Shown here piece after piece: positions 20,001-28,700 of a DNA stretch of 64,000 bases (within the stretch, counting starts at the first letter, position 1; each line of letters starts with the position of its first letter). Origin of the DNA: Prorocentrum cordatum. Its lineage: Eukaryota; Sar; Dinophyceae; Prorocentrales; Prorocentraceae. The notes beneath the pieces are model-generated. The model did not search any database. It saw nothing but the letters and a program-made list of their open reading frames with translations, and was not told the DNA's origin. The stretch covers positions 905,348 through 969,347 of the forward strand of contig CAUYUJ010014627.1 of NCBI GenBank assembly GCA_963575745.1, read 5' to 3'. The translations under genes were made by a program, and so were the position numbers.

Positions 20001-22375
20001 AGTTCCTGGCGTCGTCCAAAAAAGTTGCACATGGATTGCTGAGTAGGTGGAACATGTCCTTCGAACGCCGAGGAGTCATCAGGAGCCTCGGCACGGATTG
20101 GCAAGTGAGTTCGGCTAGGTTGGCCCCCATAGCCTCCAAGAGGGTTGGGCTCTGCATCAAGCGCTCTGCGAGGCTCCGTAGTCTTAGGGGGGCGGGCGCC
20201 CCTGTTGGCCACATTCAGCGTGCGGGCCCCCAAGCCTCCGCTCTCTGGGGCTGTGCTGTTAGGGGGCTCCCGTGGTCTTCCCTCAACAGAGTCCGTCAGC
20301 AGGCCCTTTTGGCCCTGGCTCCCATGAAGCGGGGCGCCTCGGTGGGTCTCAAGCTGCACTCCTTTAGGCTCGGTAGGAAGGTCGACCCTGTGCTTTTGTA
20401 TTTCCGCCAGGTCGTCTTTGAATGGGCCAGGGCCCTCTGGGAGGCCACCCCCAAGCTAGAGATCCTGCAGGCCACCTTTGAAGATGCCGTCCGTGTGCTG
20501 GCCAACACAAGCAGACCCTGGTCTCGGGCGACTTCGCCCGCTCACGTGTACGTTCTGGCGTGTGGTGACTTGGGCTGGACAGCACACTCGGCACGTTCTG
20601 TCACTCTTCAGACAGGAGAGCAGATTGATCTGCTCCGCCTGGCGCCGCGCGTGGTGGCCGACCTGGCAGGAAAGGCTGCCAGGGAGATGTCGGATTACCG
20701 CGCCCTCAGCTCTCGTGCTGGATCCAGCTCCTGGTGCCGTCCGATTTTCTGGCAGCCAGTCGAGGGTCTCCTAAGCAGGACGACCGCCACCTGGACCCGA
20801 GCTCATCAGAACTCGTTTAGGGCGGTTGTCTCGGGCACCCATTGGCCTCAGGAGAGGCTGCATCGGCACGGCCTCGCCGCGTCGCCGTTGTGTTTGCTGT
20901 GTAAAGGGGAGCCTGGGACCGTGTTTCACCGTCGGTTCGTCTGTGAAGCTTGGGAAGAGGACCGCAGGCAATTTCTGTCGGACGAATGCCGACAGGCTGC
21001 ACGCCTCGTTCGCTCCTTGGGCGGAGATGCGGAGCTCTTTGCTAATGGCCTCTTCCCTTCTCCTCGTGAGCTCGTCCCTCCTCCGCTCCGCTCGAGTGAG
21101 TGTCCGATTTTGTGGATTCGCAAGCCTGAAGACGGGATGCTCAGAGGCCGCCTCTTTACAGACGGGTCGGCCCTGCACCCGTCCGACGAGTCCCTCCGAC
21201 GGGCTGGATGGAGTGTGGTGCAGGTCGACTCGGAGGGTTCTCTAGTCGCTGCCGCCTTCGGCCCTGTCCCCTGGGATCTCTCGCCCTTCCAGTGGGCGCG
21301 AGACGGAGAGGACTACGCTTTTTATATGTTGCCGCAGCTCGCGATCCCGCATGAGGTCGAAGGCATTTGGTCGGACTGCGAGGGCTCGGTGACAGCTGCT
21401 CGCGCTCGGGTGGCGTCTGTCTCCGCACAGAGCCCGCAGGCCCATATGTGGTCTCGGATCCATGCGGAGTTTGAGGAAGGGCTCCCTGTCTTCAAAACGA
21501 AAGCCCACCTCTCGGAGACTGACCTGGCCATGGGCACGTCCACGCCGTGGGAGCGGAAAGCGAATGCTATAGCCGATGTCCTGGCCAAGCGGGGAGCGGC
21601 CCAGCACCCGTCGGTCCAGCAGGCCGCCAGCCAGGTCCGTGGTCTCAGCTTGTTGGGTCGGGAGGTGGGCCAGTGGGCTGGGCGGCAAGAGGTGCTTATG
21701 TCTCAAAGGGGCTGGGTGGACTCCCAGGGGCTCCCTGAGGTCTCCGCGGCGCCTAGGGGCAGTAGTAGGCCTGCTCGGCAGCCCGCCTGTCCCCGCGCTT
21801 GGGTGCACTTTAGAGCGGTCCTCTCGGATGTCTCCCAGGGCCCCCAGGACCCCGAGTTAGGAGTGTTGGTGCAGCTTACAGGGCACTGCCTTCGAGCCAC
21901 CAGTGTGTTCAACGAGGCTGGAGCCAGCGTGCTCGCTGGCCACAGGCTCATCTGTTGTGTGGCGTGCGGGGCCTTCGCTTGGGGCAATGTGCGGGCCCTC
22001 TCCCAGGCTTGCCATCCCGCCCAAGCGGGCAAGGGACTGAGGCAGCAGAAGGCACGCCTGCTGGCACGCAAGTTCCCCAGGTGGCTTTCAAAGTATTCGG
22101 GCTGGTCGCTGGGCGAGTTGGAGATCCCGACCCCGTCTGATCTCCTGTCTCTCGCCTCCACTATCCTAGCTGCGCGCCCGAGGCCCGCAGCGCCGTCTGC
22201 CCATCCCGTTTTCCGTGCAGGACCGCCGTGGCGCCCCAGCTGGACACCTGGTGTCCTGCTCTCGCGCTTCGGCGTCTCTCTCGTGACCCTCCCGTTCTGG
22301 GAGGCCCAGGCGCGCGCCGCCCTCGGCGAGGGGCAGGAGGCGGGCGGGGCCCCCGAGGATTGCGAGGAGGTGTAA
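17096..22375 (+). CDS. Element B ORF2: endonuclease, reverse transcriptase, CCHC and RNase H polyprotein
   Basis: 1759 residues counted from the first codon after the putative shift, ending TAA. APE-type endonuclease at about 17140-17900: Glu of LLCQEHRL (codon 17240), GGDFNQ (Asp codon 17609), KIDFF (Asp 17726) and SPHVA (His 17804). Linker with two copies of a 67-codon repeat (18366 and 18567). Reverse transcriptase at about 19340-20060: VFLSKPDGSGVRPIAL, motif A TDLDKFYERV (Asp 19601), motif B-like VLAGCSLATSLAR (about 19769) and motif C VIDD (Asp 19877 and 19880), where most relatives have Y-x-DD. C-x2-C-x8-H-x4-C at 20891-20944. RNase H: TDGSA (Asp 21161), GEDYAF (Glu 21308), WSDCEG (Asp 21374) and NAIADVLAK (Asp 21575), the full DEDD set. 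The enzyme set nicks target DNA, primes cDNA synthesis on it and removes RNA. No stops or frameshifts seen. Confidence 0.92.
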   Translation, partial: DRSKVKDRKDKTWRFWSANANSWSSLQTAIDWQRGWGDATRPHVLLCQEHRLKDASRIRSAAGWLRSRGYHGAFGAARATGSQASESSAGVLTAVSSYVEFAGLGLQRFGVDAAFGPRLKIVRANMIFPHGMYLMSVYGHVEKVAYSAFWDMMSQLGGKLRRSRIPWVIGGDFNQDPFDERILKWADMLQATVIATPGPTCFSAPEGSKIDFFIVSQGLASCVSDVRALYGAPMSPHVAISMQLTGPSLDIPVHVRQTWKVFPTERPIGCLNHPIELTWSWEPGAVPSMGLEDAWKEWIANLEEELCWQFDLVGRAAQPYKGRSGGFVRKAVPLAEVMRKAPVSGSGEVMRTWRSLASIIRRAQGLRCGLLEAGKEMVARAAAPPDDTLSVRLPDYAQGHTFGQMANWAASSVGSATAPQATTASLAWAHSLRPAKAETAPAPAGPLGVEGPRPAGEAPHRLEEELVGCTAPTTQIGSCTSIAPSSGTSASLAWAHLLRPEKAETPNASARPPLFEGAPCPAGSLGVSLEEEKRGARAATSRMPMTSCSLDGQQVLLGLLEELDAIDGASLHGFDTIGLGYHQIRHTIELGGEDLDTLCVKVSDAAQEASAAAAKAELHEWREWAQASVKAGGRKAHRFIKQSPQASGPKAPEGWALQGDGAVDAMVEEWSQYWDDAKQDISDQQHTMANNSDLPRPTLDRVRQACRSFGHNVGLGVDCVNPRSFLLLDDQFILRLIDVMVMWEADPRLPERWPTIMVFLSKPDGSGVRPIALICSILRVWGKVRRDMAKEWEEQHASPVFWGAKDRECDRAGWIHQMLAHYAAVRGLDTATLATDLDKFYERVCHFVLFNEGEGCGFPVKLLRAACGLYAGPRAISFRGCVSGVIRAVGTVLAGCSLATSLARVLVYRLLTTLAAAHPSVHIRNVIDDISAQSLGTGFHVVSQLGEVGSKLIGGLRDLRLVLSEKKCKFLASSKKVAHGLLSRWNMSFERRGVIRSLGTDWQVSSARLAPIASKRVGLCIKRSARLRSLRGAGAPVGHIQRAGPQASALWGCAVRGLPWSSLNRVRQQALLALAPMKRGASVGLKLHSFRLGRKVDPVLLYFRQVVFEWARALWEATPKLEILQATFEDAVRVLANTSRPWSRATSPAHVYVLACGDLGWTAHSARSVTLQTGEQIDLLRLAPRVVADLAGKAAREMSDYRALSSRAGSSSWCRPIFWQPVEGLLSRTTATWTRAHQNSFRAVVSGTHWPQERLHRHGLAASPLCLLCKGEPGTVFHRRFVCEAWEEDRRQFLSDECRQAARLVRSLGGDAELFANGLFPSPRELVPPPLRSSECPILWIRKPEDGMLRGRLFTDGSALHPSDESLRRAGWSVVQVDSEGSLVAAAFGPVPWDLSPFQWARDGEDYAFYMLPQLAIPHEVEGIWSDCEGSVTAARARVASVSAQSPQAHMWSRIHAEFEEGLPVFKTKAHLSETDLAMGTSTPWERKANAIADVLAKRGAAQHPSVQQAASQVRGLSLLGREVGQWAGRQEVLMSQRGWVDSQGLPEVSAAPRGSSRPARQPACPRAWVHFRAVLSDVSQGPQDPELGVLVQLTGHCLRATSVFNEAGASVLAGHRLICCVACGAFAWGNVRALSQACHPAQAGKGLRQQKARLLARKFPRWLSKYSGWSLGELEIPTPSDLLSLASTILAARPRPAAPSAHPVFRAGPPWRPSWTPGVLLSRFGVSLVTLPFWEAQARAALGEGQEAGGAPEDCEEV

Positions 22376-22431
22376 CTCGTTTTCGGTTTCATTTCGGCGG
22401 TCGGCGGCTTGGACGTCTTCCGCTCTCGTCT
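22376..22431 (+). other. 3' UTR and end of element B
   Basis: 56 nt from the TAA stop to the target-site duplication. There is no poly(A), simple-repeat tail or AATAAA signal. The end (CTTCCGCTCTCGTCT) is defined only by the duplication. Confidence 0.8.
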
Positions 22432-22449
22432 CATCTTCATGATTTTCTC
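22432..22449 (+). repeat. Target-site duplication of element B, 3' copy
   Basis: CATCTTCATGATTTTCTC, identical to 15753-15770. CT-rich host sequence (GTGGTCCTCCTCCGC) resumes right after it, matching the CTC-rich host sequence before the element. Confidence 0.95.
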
Positions 22450-22609
22450 GTGGTCCTCCTCCGCTTCCCCATCCTCGGTGGAGGGGCAGAACAATTAGGC
22501 GGCTGTTTGTTACCAGTCGGCAACGGCGCGGGAATGGTCATTCCGCCAAGCGCCACACATTATTTAATCGCTTCGCTCATTCCGCCGGCCCATATTGTCG
22601 CACCGTTGT

Positions 22610-23215
22610 GGGCTAGCCGAGTTTTGGGGGCCGTTTTGGGGCCTCTTGGGGCCTCTTTTGGGCCTCTTGGGCGCCTCTTGGGGCGTCTTGGGGGCCTCTT
22701 GGGGGCCTCTTGGGGCCTTTTTGGGGCCTCCTGGGCGCCTTCTGGGGCGGAGGGCTCGATTTTTCAGTTCTCGGTTCCCCTCTTGAGCCCCTCTTGGGCC
22801 CGTCTTGGGGCCTCTTGGTCCGTCTTGGGCGGCACTTGGGCCGTCTTGGGGGCCCTCCTGGGCCGTTCCGGGGCCGTCTTGGGAGCCTCGTGGGCCGTCT
22901 TGGAGCGGTCTTGGGGGCCTCTTGGGCCGTCTTGGAGCGTCCGGAAGCCGAAAAAGCCAGAACACAAAAAACATAGAAAAAAACAATGAAAATCAACGAT
23001 TTTGGCCTCTTGGGGCTCTCTTCGGAGGCCTCTTGGAAGGCTCTTGGGGCGTCTTGGAGGCCTCTTGGGCTGTCTTGGGGGCCTTTTGGGCCGTCTTGGG
23101 GTCATCTTCGGCGTCTTCGAGCGCTCTTTGGGCGTCTCGGGGGCCTCTTGGGCAGTCTTGGGGGCCTCTTGGGGCACTCTGAGCGCGCTCTGGGGAGCCT
23201 GAGAGGCCGCACCCA
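22610..23215. repeat. CTTGGGGGCC-type array, copy 3
   Basis: Units of GGCCTCTTGGGGCGTCTTG type. An A-rich island, GCGTCCGGAAGCCGAAAAAG then CCAGAACACAAAAAACATAG (about 22927-22990), corresponds to the longer embedded element of the other arrays. Confidence 0.85.
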
Positions 23216-23500
23216 GAAGGAAAACCATCTCTGGTAGCGGTCGGGCGGCGGTCGGGCGGCGGTCGGGCGTTGGTCGGGGTACTTTTCGCCGGGGGACCCC
23301 CAGGGGCCGCCCCGCGCGCGCGAACTAGAAATACTGTTAATACTGTTAACCAGTTACCGGAGATCTTAGCACGCCCTGGCCCGTTGGGCCGGCGAATTCC
23401 ACGCACGCCGACCTCGGACACTTTGTTTTCCACGCTGCCGTTTCCTTGAGTAGCAGCGGGAAGAGGAACAGGGACCCCAGAGGAGAAGCAGGATGACGTG
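23216..23500. other. Unique spacer
   Basis: Begins with three GTCGGGCGGCG-type decamers (23237-23275), then single-copy sequence. Nothing recognised. Confidence 0.4.
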
Positions 23501-23524
23501 GATGTTGATGCTGATGCTGATGCC

Positions 23525-23588
<64 letters not shown>

Positions 23589-23707
23589 CTGATGCTGATG
23601 ATGATGATGATGATGCTGATGATGATGATGATGCTGATGATGGTGATGATGCTGATGATGATTATGACGATGATGCTGATGATGATGCTGATGATGATGA
23701 TGAGGAG
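23501..23707. repeat. GAT/GCT microsatellite
   Basis: (GAT)n, pure for about 60 bp (23522-23586), then with GCT interruptions. Frames encode poly-Asp, poly-Met or poly-His and are not genes. Confidence 0.95.
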
Positions 23708-24550
23708 GAGGAGGCGGAGCGGAGAGGTAAACGCTTCTCCCACACCTCGTCACCCCCCGTCCCCTCCCACTCCCTTCTCCCCTCCCACCCCTCACAGCAG
23801 TCAACAGATCCTGGAGACTTGGGCGTACCTGGTCCAGGTATCTTTTTCGAAGCGGTGGTCTGTTCCCTTCTCTTCGTACACTTCTCGTTCCCCTCGCCAT
23901 GTCTCCAGCACCCCTGCCCCTCCTCAGACCCCAAATAATCCTGTAGAACTCAATGGAATGCAAAGTCGCGTGAACTCTCTAGAACTTCCTCACCTCCCTC
24001 CCTCCCTCGACGCTTCTACGAGCTTGTGGGGCGGCTGACAGCAGATGGTGCTTGATGGCGTGCGACCTGTGCCCCGCCCAGCAAAGCGCCAACATGGGTC
24101 AGCCACCCCCGGCTTACAGTGCGGGAGGTGAAGGTAGGCCCCTCTTGGCGCTTCGGCGCGCGCGCGCGCGTGCGCGGTGCCGAGGTCGCTGGGCCTGGCC
24201 ACCGCACGCCCCCGCGTGGGCGGGCGGCCGCGCCGGACGGCTGGGCGCCGTTGAGGGCCCTTGCGCGGCCGCGCGGCTCGTCTGGTTGGGGCGGCCGAAA
24301 GGAGGACAAAAGTGGCAAGGCCGGCAATCAGGACGAGCGCGCGATGCAAGGGGGCCTTTGCGTCCCGCATTTTTGGTTTCCGGAGTTTCTTCGGCAGTGA
24401 ATGCTGTAAGGGGTCCACATTCTTGTGAGAAAGTCGCTCCGGTATTCTGGCGCCAGCCTGCATAAAGGCCTGGACGGTTTCATCGTTTTTGTTTTCGGGT
24501 ATGGCTGTCGTTTTCCCTCTCCCCGCCTTATTCACCGATGATTTGTGTAC
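23708..24550. other. Unique sequence, no recognised gene
   Basis: Non-repetitive, apart from a (CG)n-like GCGCGCGCGCG run near 24157. Open frames on both strands are Arg/Ala/Gly-rich. No domain or splice pair could be supported. Confidence 0.4.
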
Positions 24551-25315
24551 CTGTATGATGATGATGATGATGATGGTGATGATGACGATGATGATGCGTA
24601 TGTGGATTATGCTGGTGCAGATGATGATGGTGATGATGATGCAGCTGCTGATGATGCTGATGACGACGACGACGATGATGATGATGAGGTAACACCGATG
24701 ACGCCGAGGCTGATGATGCTGGTGGTGATGACGATGATGACGACGACGATGATGCTGATAATGTCGATACTGATGATCATGATGATGCTGCTGATGGTGA
24801 TGAAGATGATGCAGATGATGATGCTGGTGATGATGGCTATGATGATGCTGAGGATGATGCTGATGATGCTGGTGGTGTTGGTGATGATGATGATGCGGAT
24901 GATGTTGATAATGATGCTGATGACGATGATTGTTATGGTGGTAACGATGATGATGTGTTTATGGTCATGCTGCGGATGCTGGTGATGATGATGAGGATGA
25001 TGTTGATGAAGATGATGATGATGATGACGATGAAGAAGATGATGATGACGCTGATGCTGACGATGATGGTGGTGATGGTGGTGATATTGGTACCAGGGCT
25101 GACGATGACACCGGTGATGTTGATACTGATGAGGCTGCTGATGATGAAGACGATGCTGATGTTGGTGATAGTGGTGCTGATGATGATGAGGACGGTGATG
25201 ATGAGGATATTGATGAAGATGATGATGCTGCTGCTGATGATGATGATGAGGATGAGGATGAACATGAGGATCAGGATGAGGATGTGGATGACCATGACGC
25301 TGATGATGATGAGGC

Positions 25316-25356
<41 letters not shown>

Positions 25357-25975
25357 GTGCTGCTGTTGCTGCGGCGGCTGCTCATGACTATAATGATGAT
25401 GACGATGCCGATTGCAATGACGATGAAGCTGGTGATGATGAGGACTCTGATGATGCTGATGATAATGTTGATGCTGACGATGATGCTGACGATGGTGATG
25501 ATGATGATGATGCTGATGATGCTGGTACTGATGATGATTGTGTTTCTGACCATGATGCTGGTGCTGCTGATAATGCGGCTGGTTATGAGGATTTTATCAT
25601 GATGCTGCTGCTGATGGTCATGATGACGATGGTGCTGATGCTGAAGCTTTGATGCTGATTATGCTTATACCGATGATGCTGATGAAGCTGATGAGGACGG
25701 TGATGATGACGTGGATGATGATGATGATGGTGATGCTGATCCTGCTGTTGATGATGCTGGTGCTGATGATGCTGATGATGATGATGATGCTGATGATGCC
25801 GTTGATGCTGATGATGCTGATGATGATGATGATGATGATGATGTTGATGATGATGATGATGCTTCTGATGATGATGATGATGATGCTGATGATGATGCTG
25901 CTGATGATGATGATGCTGATGATGATGATGATGATGATGATGGTGATGCTGATGCTAATGATGACGAGGCGGAGG
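24551..25975. repeat. Long GAT/GCT microsatellite
   Basis: About 1.4 kb of (GAT)n with GCT, GGT, GAC and GAA substitutions, kept almost strictly in one triplet phase. One frame is acidic poly-Asp/Ala for long runs, a second poly-Met, and the minus strand poly-Ile/Ser. Such phase-keeping is expected from triplet expansion with substitutions rather than indels. Confidence 0.95.
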
Positions 25976-26520
25976 AGGGTGAGGAGGAGGAGGATGAGGA
26001 TGAGGACGGGGAGGAGGATGAAGATGATGATGCGGAGGAGGCGGAGGAGCAGGACAAGCACCAAGGAGGAGTGGGAGGGGCAGAGGGAGGGGTGCGGGGG
26101 GGGGAGGCTGAGCAGGCGGAGAAGGATGATGAGGAGGCATGCGGGACGAGGCAGGAGGGAGGAGGGATGGCTTCCAGAGGGGGATGGGAGGGCGGATGCC
26201 GAGGAGGTGAAGGCGGAGAGGGGGTGTAGCTGAGGGTGTCGGGAAGAGGCGGCGAGACGGGTGAGGAGCATGAGCTGGAGAAAAAAGTAGGGGGAGGCAG
26301 AGGAGGAATACGCTTGGAGGAGGCGGAGGAGGATGATCAGGCGCAGGAACAGGGTGAGGACGAAGATGTGGAGCATGCTACTGTTGCTGGTGATGCGAAT
26401 GAGGATGAGAAGGACCAGGAGGAGGATGAGGAGGATGAGGCGGATGATGGGGAGCGGGTGCAGTTCGAGGAGGATGAGGGCTCGAAGGGATGAGGAGGTG
26501 GAGGAGGAGGATTCGAGCGA
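25976..26520. repeat. AGG/GAGGAT-rich tract
   Basis: Imperfect AGG, GAT and GCG triplets and short GGAGG runs between two GAT arrays. No gene call. Confidence 0.8.
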
Positions 26521-26736
26521 TGATAGTGAAGACCATGATGCTGCTGATGATGCTGATGATGGTGATGGCGATGGTGATGATGCTGATGATCATGACATTG
26601 CTGCTGGTGTTGATGCAGATGCTGCCGCTGCTGCTGCTACTGCTGATGATGCTGCTGCTGCTACTGATGATGATAACGATGCTGATAACGAAGAGGATGC
26701 CGATGCCGATGACGATGACGATGAAGCTGATGAAGC

Positions 26737-26804
<68 letters not shown>

Positions 26805-26857
26805 CCGATGATGATGGTGGTGATGATGATGCTGATGATGACGATGCTGAGGATGAC
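26521..26857. repeat. GAT/GCT microsatellite, insertion site of element C
   Basis: (GAT)n with GCT and pure GAT runs (26729-26800). The spliced leader of element C follows directly at 26858. GAT-type repeat resumes only at 31137, after the element. Confidence 0.9.
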
Positions 26858-26879
26858 TCCGTAGCCATTTTGGCTCAAG
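26858..26879 (+). other. Dinoflagellate spliced-leader sequence at the 5' end of element C
   Basis: Second exact 22-nt match to the dinoflagellate spliced leader. It marks the 5' end of a decayed LINE-type element and abuts a GAT microsatellite. It is not followed by a GT donor. Confidence 0.93.
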
Positions 26880-26902
26880 GATCAAGCCGAGTTTTTTTCT
26901 GA

Positions 26903-26936
26903 TTTTCCGGCCGTGTGGAGTCTTCCGGCCGGAAAA
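26903..26936 (+). other. Hairpin in the 5' UTR of element C
   Basis: Perfect 11-bp inverted repeat, TTTTCCGGCCG (26903-26913) and CGGCCGGAAAA (26926-26936), with a 12-nt loop. It lies 23 nt after the spliced leader and 72 nt before the ORF1 ATG. Confidence 0.75.
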
Positions 26937-27008
26937 ACAAACGCGGGAACGCCAGCGGTTCTTCTGACTGTATTTCCGCCCCACTTACCCCTTCCCGCAT
27001 CTGCTCCG

Positions 27009-27833
27009 ATGGCCGCCACCGCCGGCGAGACGTCTCAGCAGTCCCAGAAGAAGTCCAGGACGGAGGTCCTCGTGGAAGCTCTACAGATGATAAGTTGCTT
27101 CTTATTTTCGGGACGATGGTAGGGCATCAGGCGGAGGTGGACCAGAGGTTCGGGCAGGTCGACAGACAGTAACAGGGGGTGGGTGAACGCATTGACACGC
27201 AAGATAGCCAGTTGGCTGCACTTGAGCATTGTATGGGGAAGGTGGAGCAGGGAGGAGCAGGTCAATCAGGAGGTCAGGGGTCCAGGCATGCTGATCGTGA
27301 GGCCGGTGGACGTGATGTGCCTATTTCTCGCCAGACGGTCATGTGTGCTGGGAGGTTTCCGGACTACACGGACGGCAATGATATGGAGAAGTGTTTGAAA
27401 CCTTGGCTAGACCAGCGGAGCGACGCCATTGCAGATACATTATTCCCCTCATCAGGTACTACATGCAATATCACTTTCAAGACCAAGAAGCTCATGTGGG
27501 AGGCGATCAACGGGTACAAGGAGGGCGCCAATATCAAGTTCGAGAACAACGACCTTTTTCATGAAGGTCGACATGAGCCCTGAGGAGAGGAAGGAAGCCA
27601 GGAATATCGGGGTGGTTATGGACGTCCTCCGGGTGGCGGCGCTTGAGGAAATGTTCAAGCCCAAGTGGTCCCTGAAGCAGGTGGTGCGGGTGACCGCTGG
27701 CCGTGAGCGGGGGATCATGTGCACCGTCGACGTGGACAAGGGCACCATCAAGTGGGGAGAGCTTTCCGCCACCGTGCTCTCCGCCGCGCAGAAGACCGAG
27801 GCGGAGCCCAAGCTCGGGGAGCAAGCGCTGTGA
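27009..27833 (+). pseudogene. Element C ORF1-like, frameshifted
   Basis: It starts at ATG 27009 (MAATAGETSQQSQKKSRTEV). The frame changes near 27090 to one reading GTMVGHQAEVDQRFGQVDRQ, which meets TAA near 27170. A further stretch (about 27179-27560) reads GRFPDYTDGNDMEKCLKPWL and an ordinary globular sequence. Near 27565 the frame changes again and continues with MSPEERKEARNIGVVMDVLR to the stop at 27831-27833. The GRFPDY region has the look of a small nucleic-acid-binding fold, but no RNP motif is clear enough to name it. Position and lysine content fit ORF1. Confidence 0.6.
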
Positions 27834-27834
27834 G

Positions 27835-28560
27835 ACAACAGCGAGGGAGACGTTTCACCAACCCACGATTGCGGGTTACATATTATTTCTGGGAGTCTGT
27901 CGGGATTATCGTGGGCGCGTTTGAAAGAATTCATTTGCAAACTTGACCTTGGGCGTGTTCACTGGGGCGTGTTACTCATCCAGGAGGGTTTGCTGGGAGG
28001 GGCGGCTGGCGACTGCAGCGCTGGTTGTCTGAGTTTCCAGTGTCAGCAACATTCTGTGCTGTTTGCCCCTGGGAAGGACGGCGTGCGCGGCGCATGCATG
28101 TTGGTGCATTCCCGACATGATGGTCATGTAGACATACCCATAGTACATAATGATTCTTTGATTACCACCTATCTACATTGGCAGCGGAAGAGATTCTTAT
28201 TGGCAGCCGCTTATTTTCGGCAGCGTGCGCACGGGATGGCAGTGTTCCAGGACGAGCTGGATGACGTGGAGAAGGCGATCCAGAGTCATCTTCTCCCCGG
28301 CGACGTCCTTTTCTTGGGTGCCGATGCGAACGCCAGTGCGGGCGCGACGACGTGCAGCGAATAATATGATACAGCGGGCCCGTAGGGGGGCCCACAAGGG
28401 ACGCCCGAGGATAGGTACTTCTACACTTGTGTATGCGGCGGGGCCTCAACGTGTGCAACACTTTCGATTTCTTGCCAGAGGAGGATCGTTGCACTTGTTG
28501 GTCTGGGGGTGGCCGTTCTTACATCGATTGCGCCGTCGCACACGAGCCTTCGTTTGCACG
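27835..28560 (+). pseudogene. Element C endonuclease domain, frameshifted
   Basis: APE-type endonuclease features are readable across two frames. LLIQEG holds the QE motif (Glu codon 27984) and LGADANASAG the D-x-N motif (Asp 28323, Asn 28329). After a TAA at about 28363 and a frame change comes YIDCAVAHE (Asp 28526), equivalent to the I/RIDxxxxS motif. This enzyme nicks target DNA for priming. The frame breaks make this copy inactive. Confidence 0.7.
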
Positions 28561-28700
28561 ATCTTGCGTTCCAGTTCACCTACCAGTCGAATCCACGAAC
28601 CTTTGCGCTTTGGCCACGGAGGTCGTTGTGAGAGGAAACAAGCTTCGAACGCAAAGGAAAAGTATTTCGCGGTGGCTATCTGACGTCTGCGCAACTTTCC

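Larger units (their letters stand above)
15771..22431 (+). mobile_element. Element B: full-length spliced-leader-tagged LINE-type retrotransposon
   Basis: A 6661-bp element bounded by the 18-bp target-site duplication. Order: spliced leader (22 nt), 5' UTR (144 nt), ORF1 (zinc finger and coiled coil), a CTT TGA C junction, ORF2 (endonuclease, reverse transcriptase, CCHC, RNase H), and a 56-nt 3' UTR. There are no long terminal repeats, integrase or protease, and no poly(A) tract at the 3' end. The gene order and RNase H fit RNase H-bearing LINEs of the I/R1/Jockey branch in the broad sense. The clade needs a phylogeny. The frames are intact and the duplication perfect, so the copy may be young and potentially active. 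Confidence 0.93.

Noticed and set aside
24545-26902. Poly-Asp, poly-Met and poly-Ile/Ser frames in GAT arrays (also at 23.5, 31.1 and 35.1 kb)
   Set aside because: Direct products of triplet repeats with no non-repeat coding attached.
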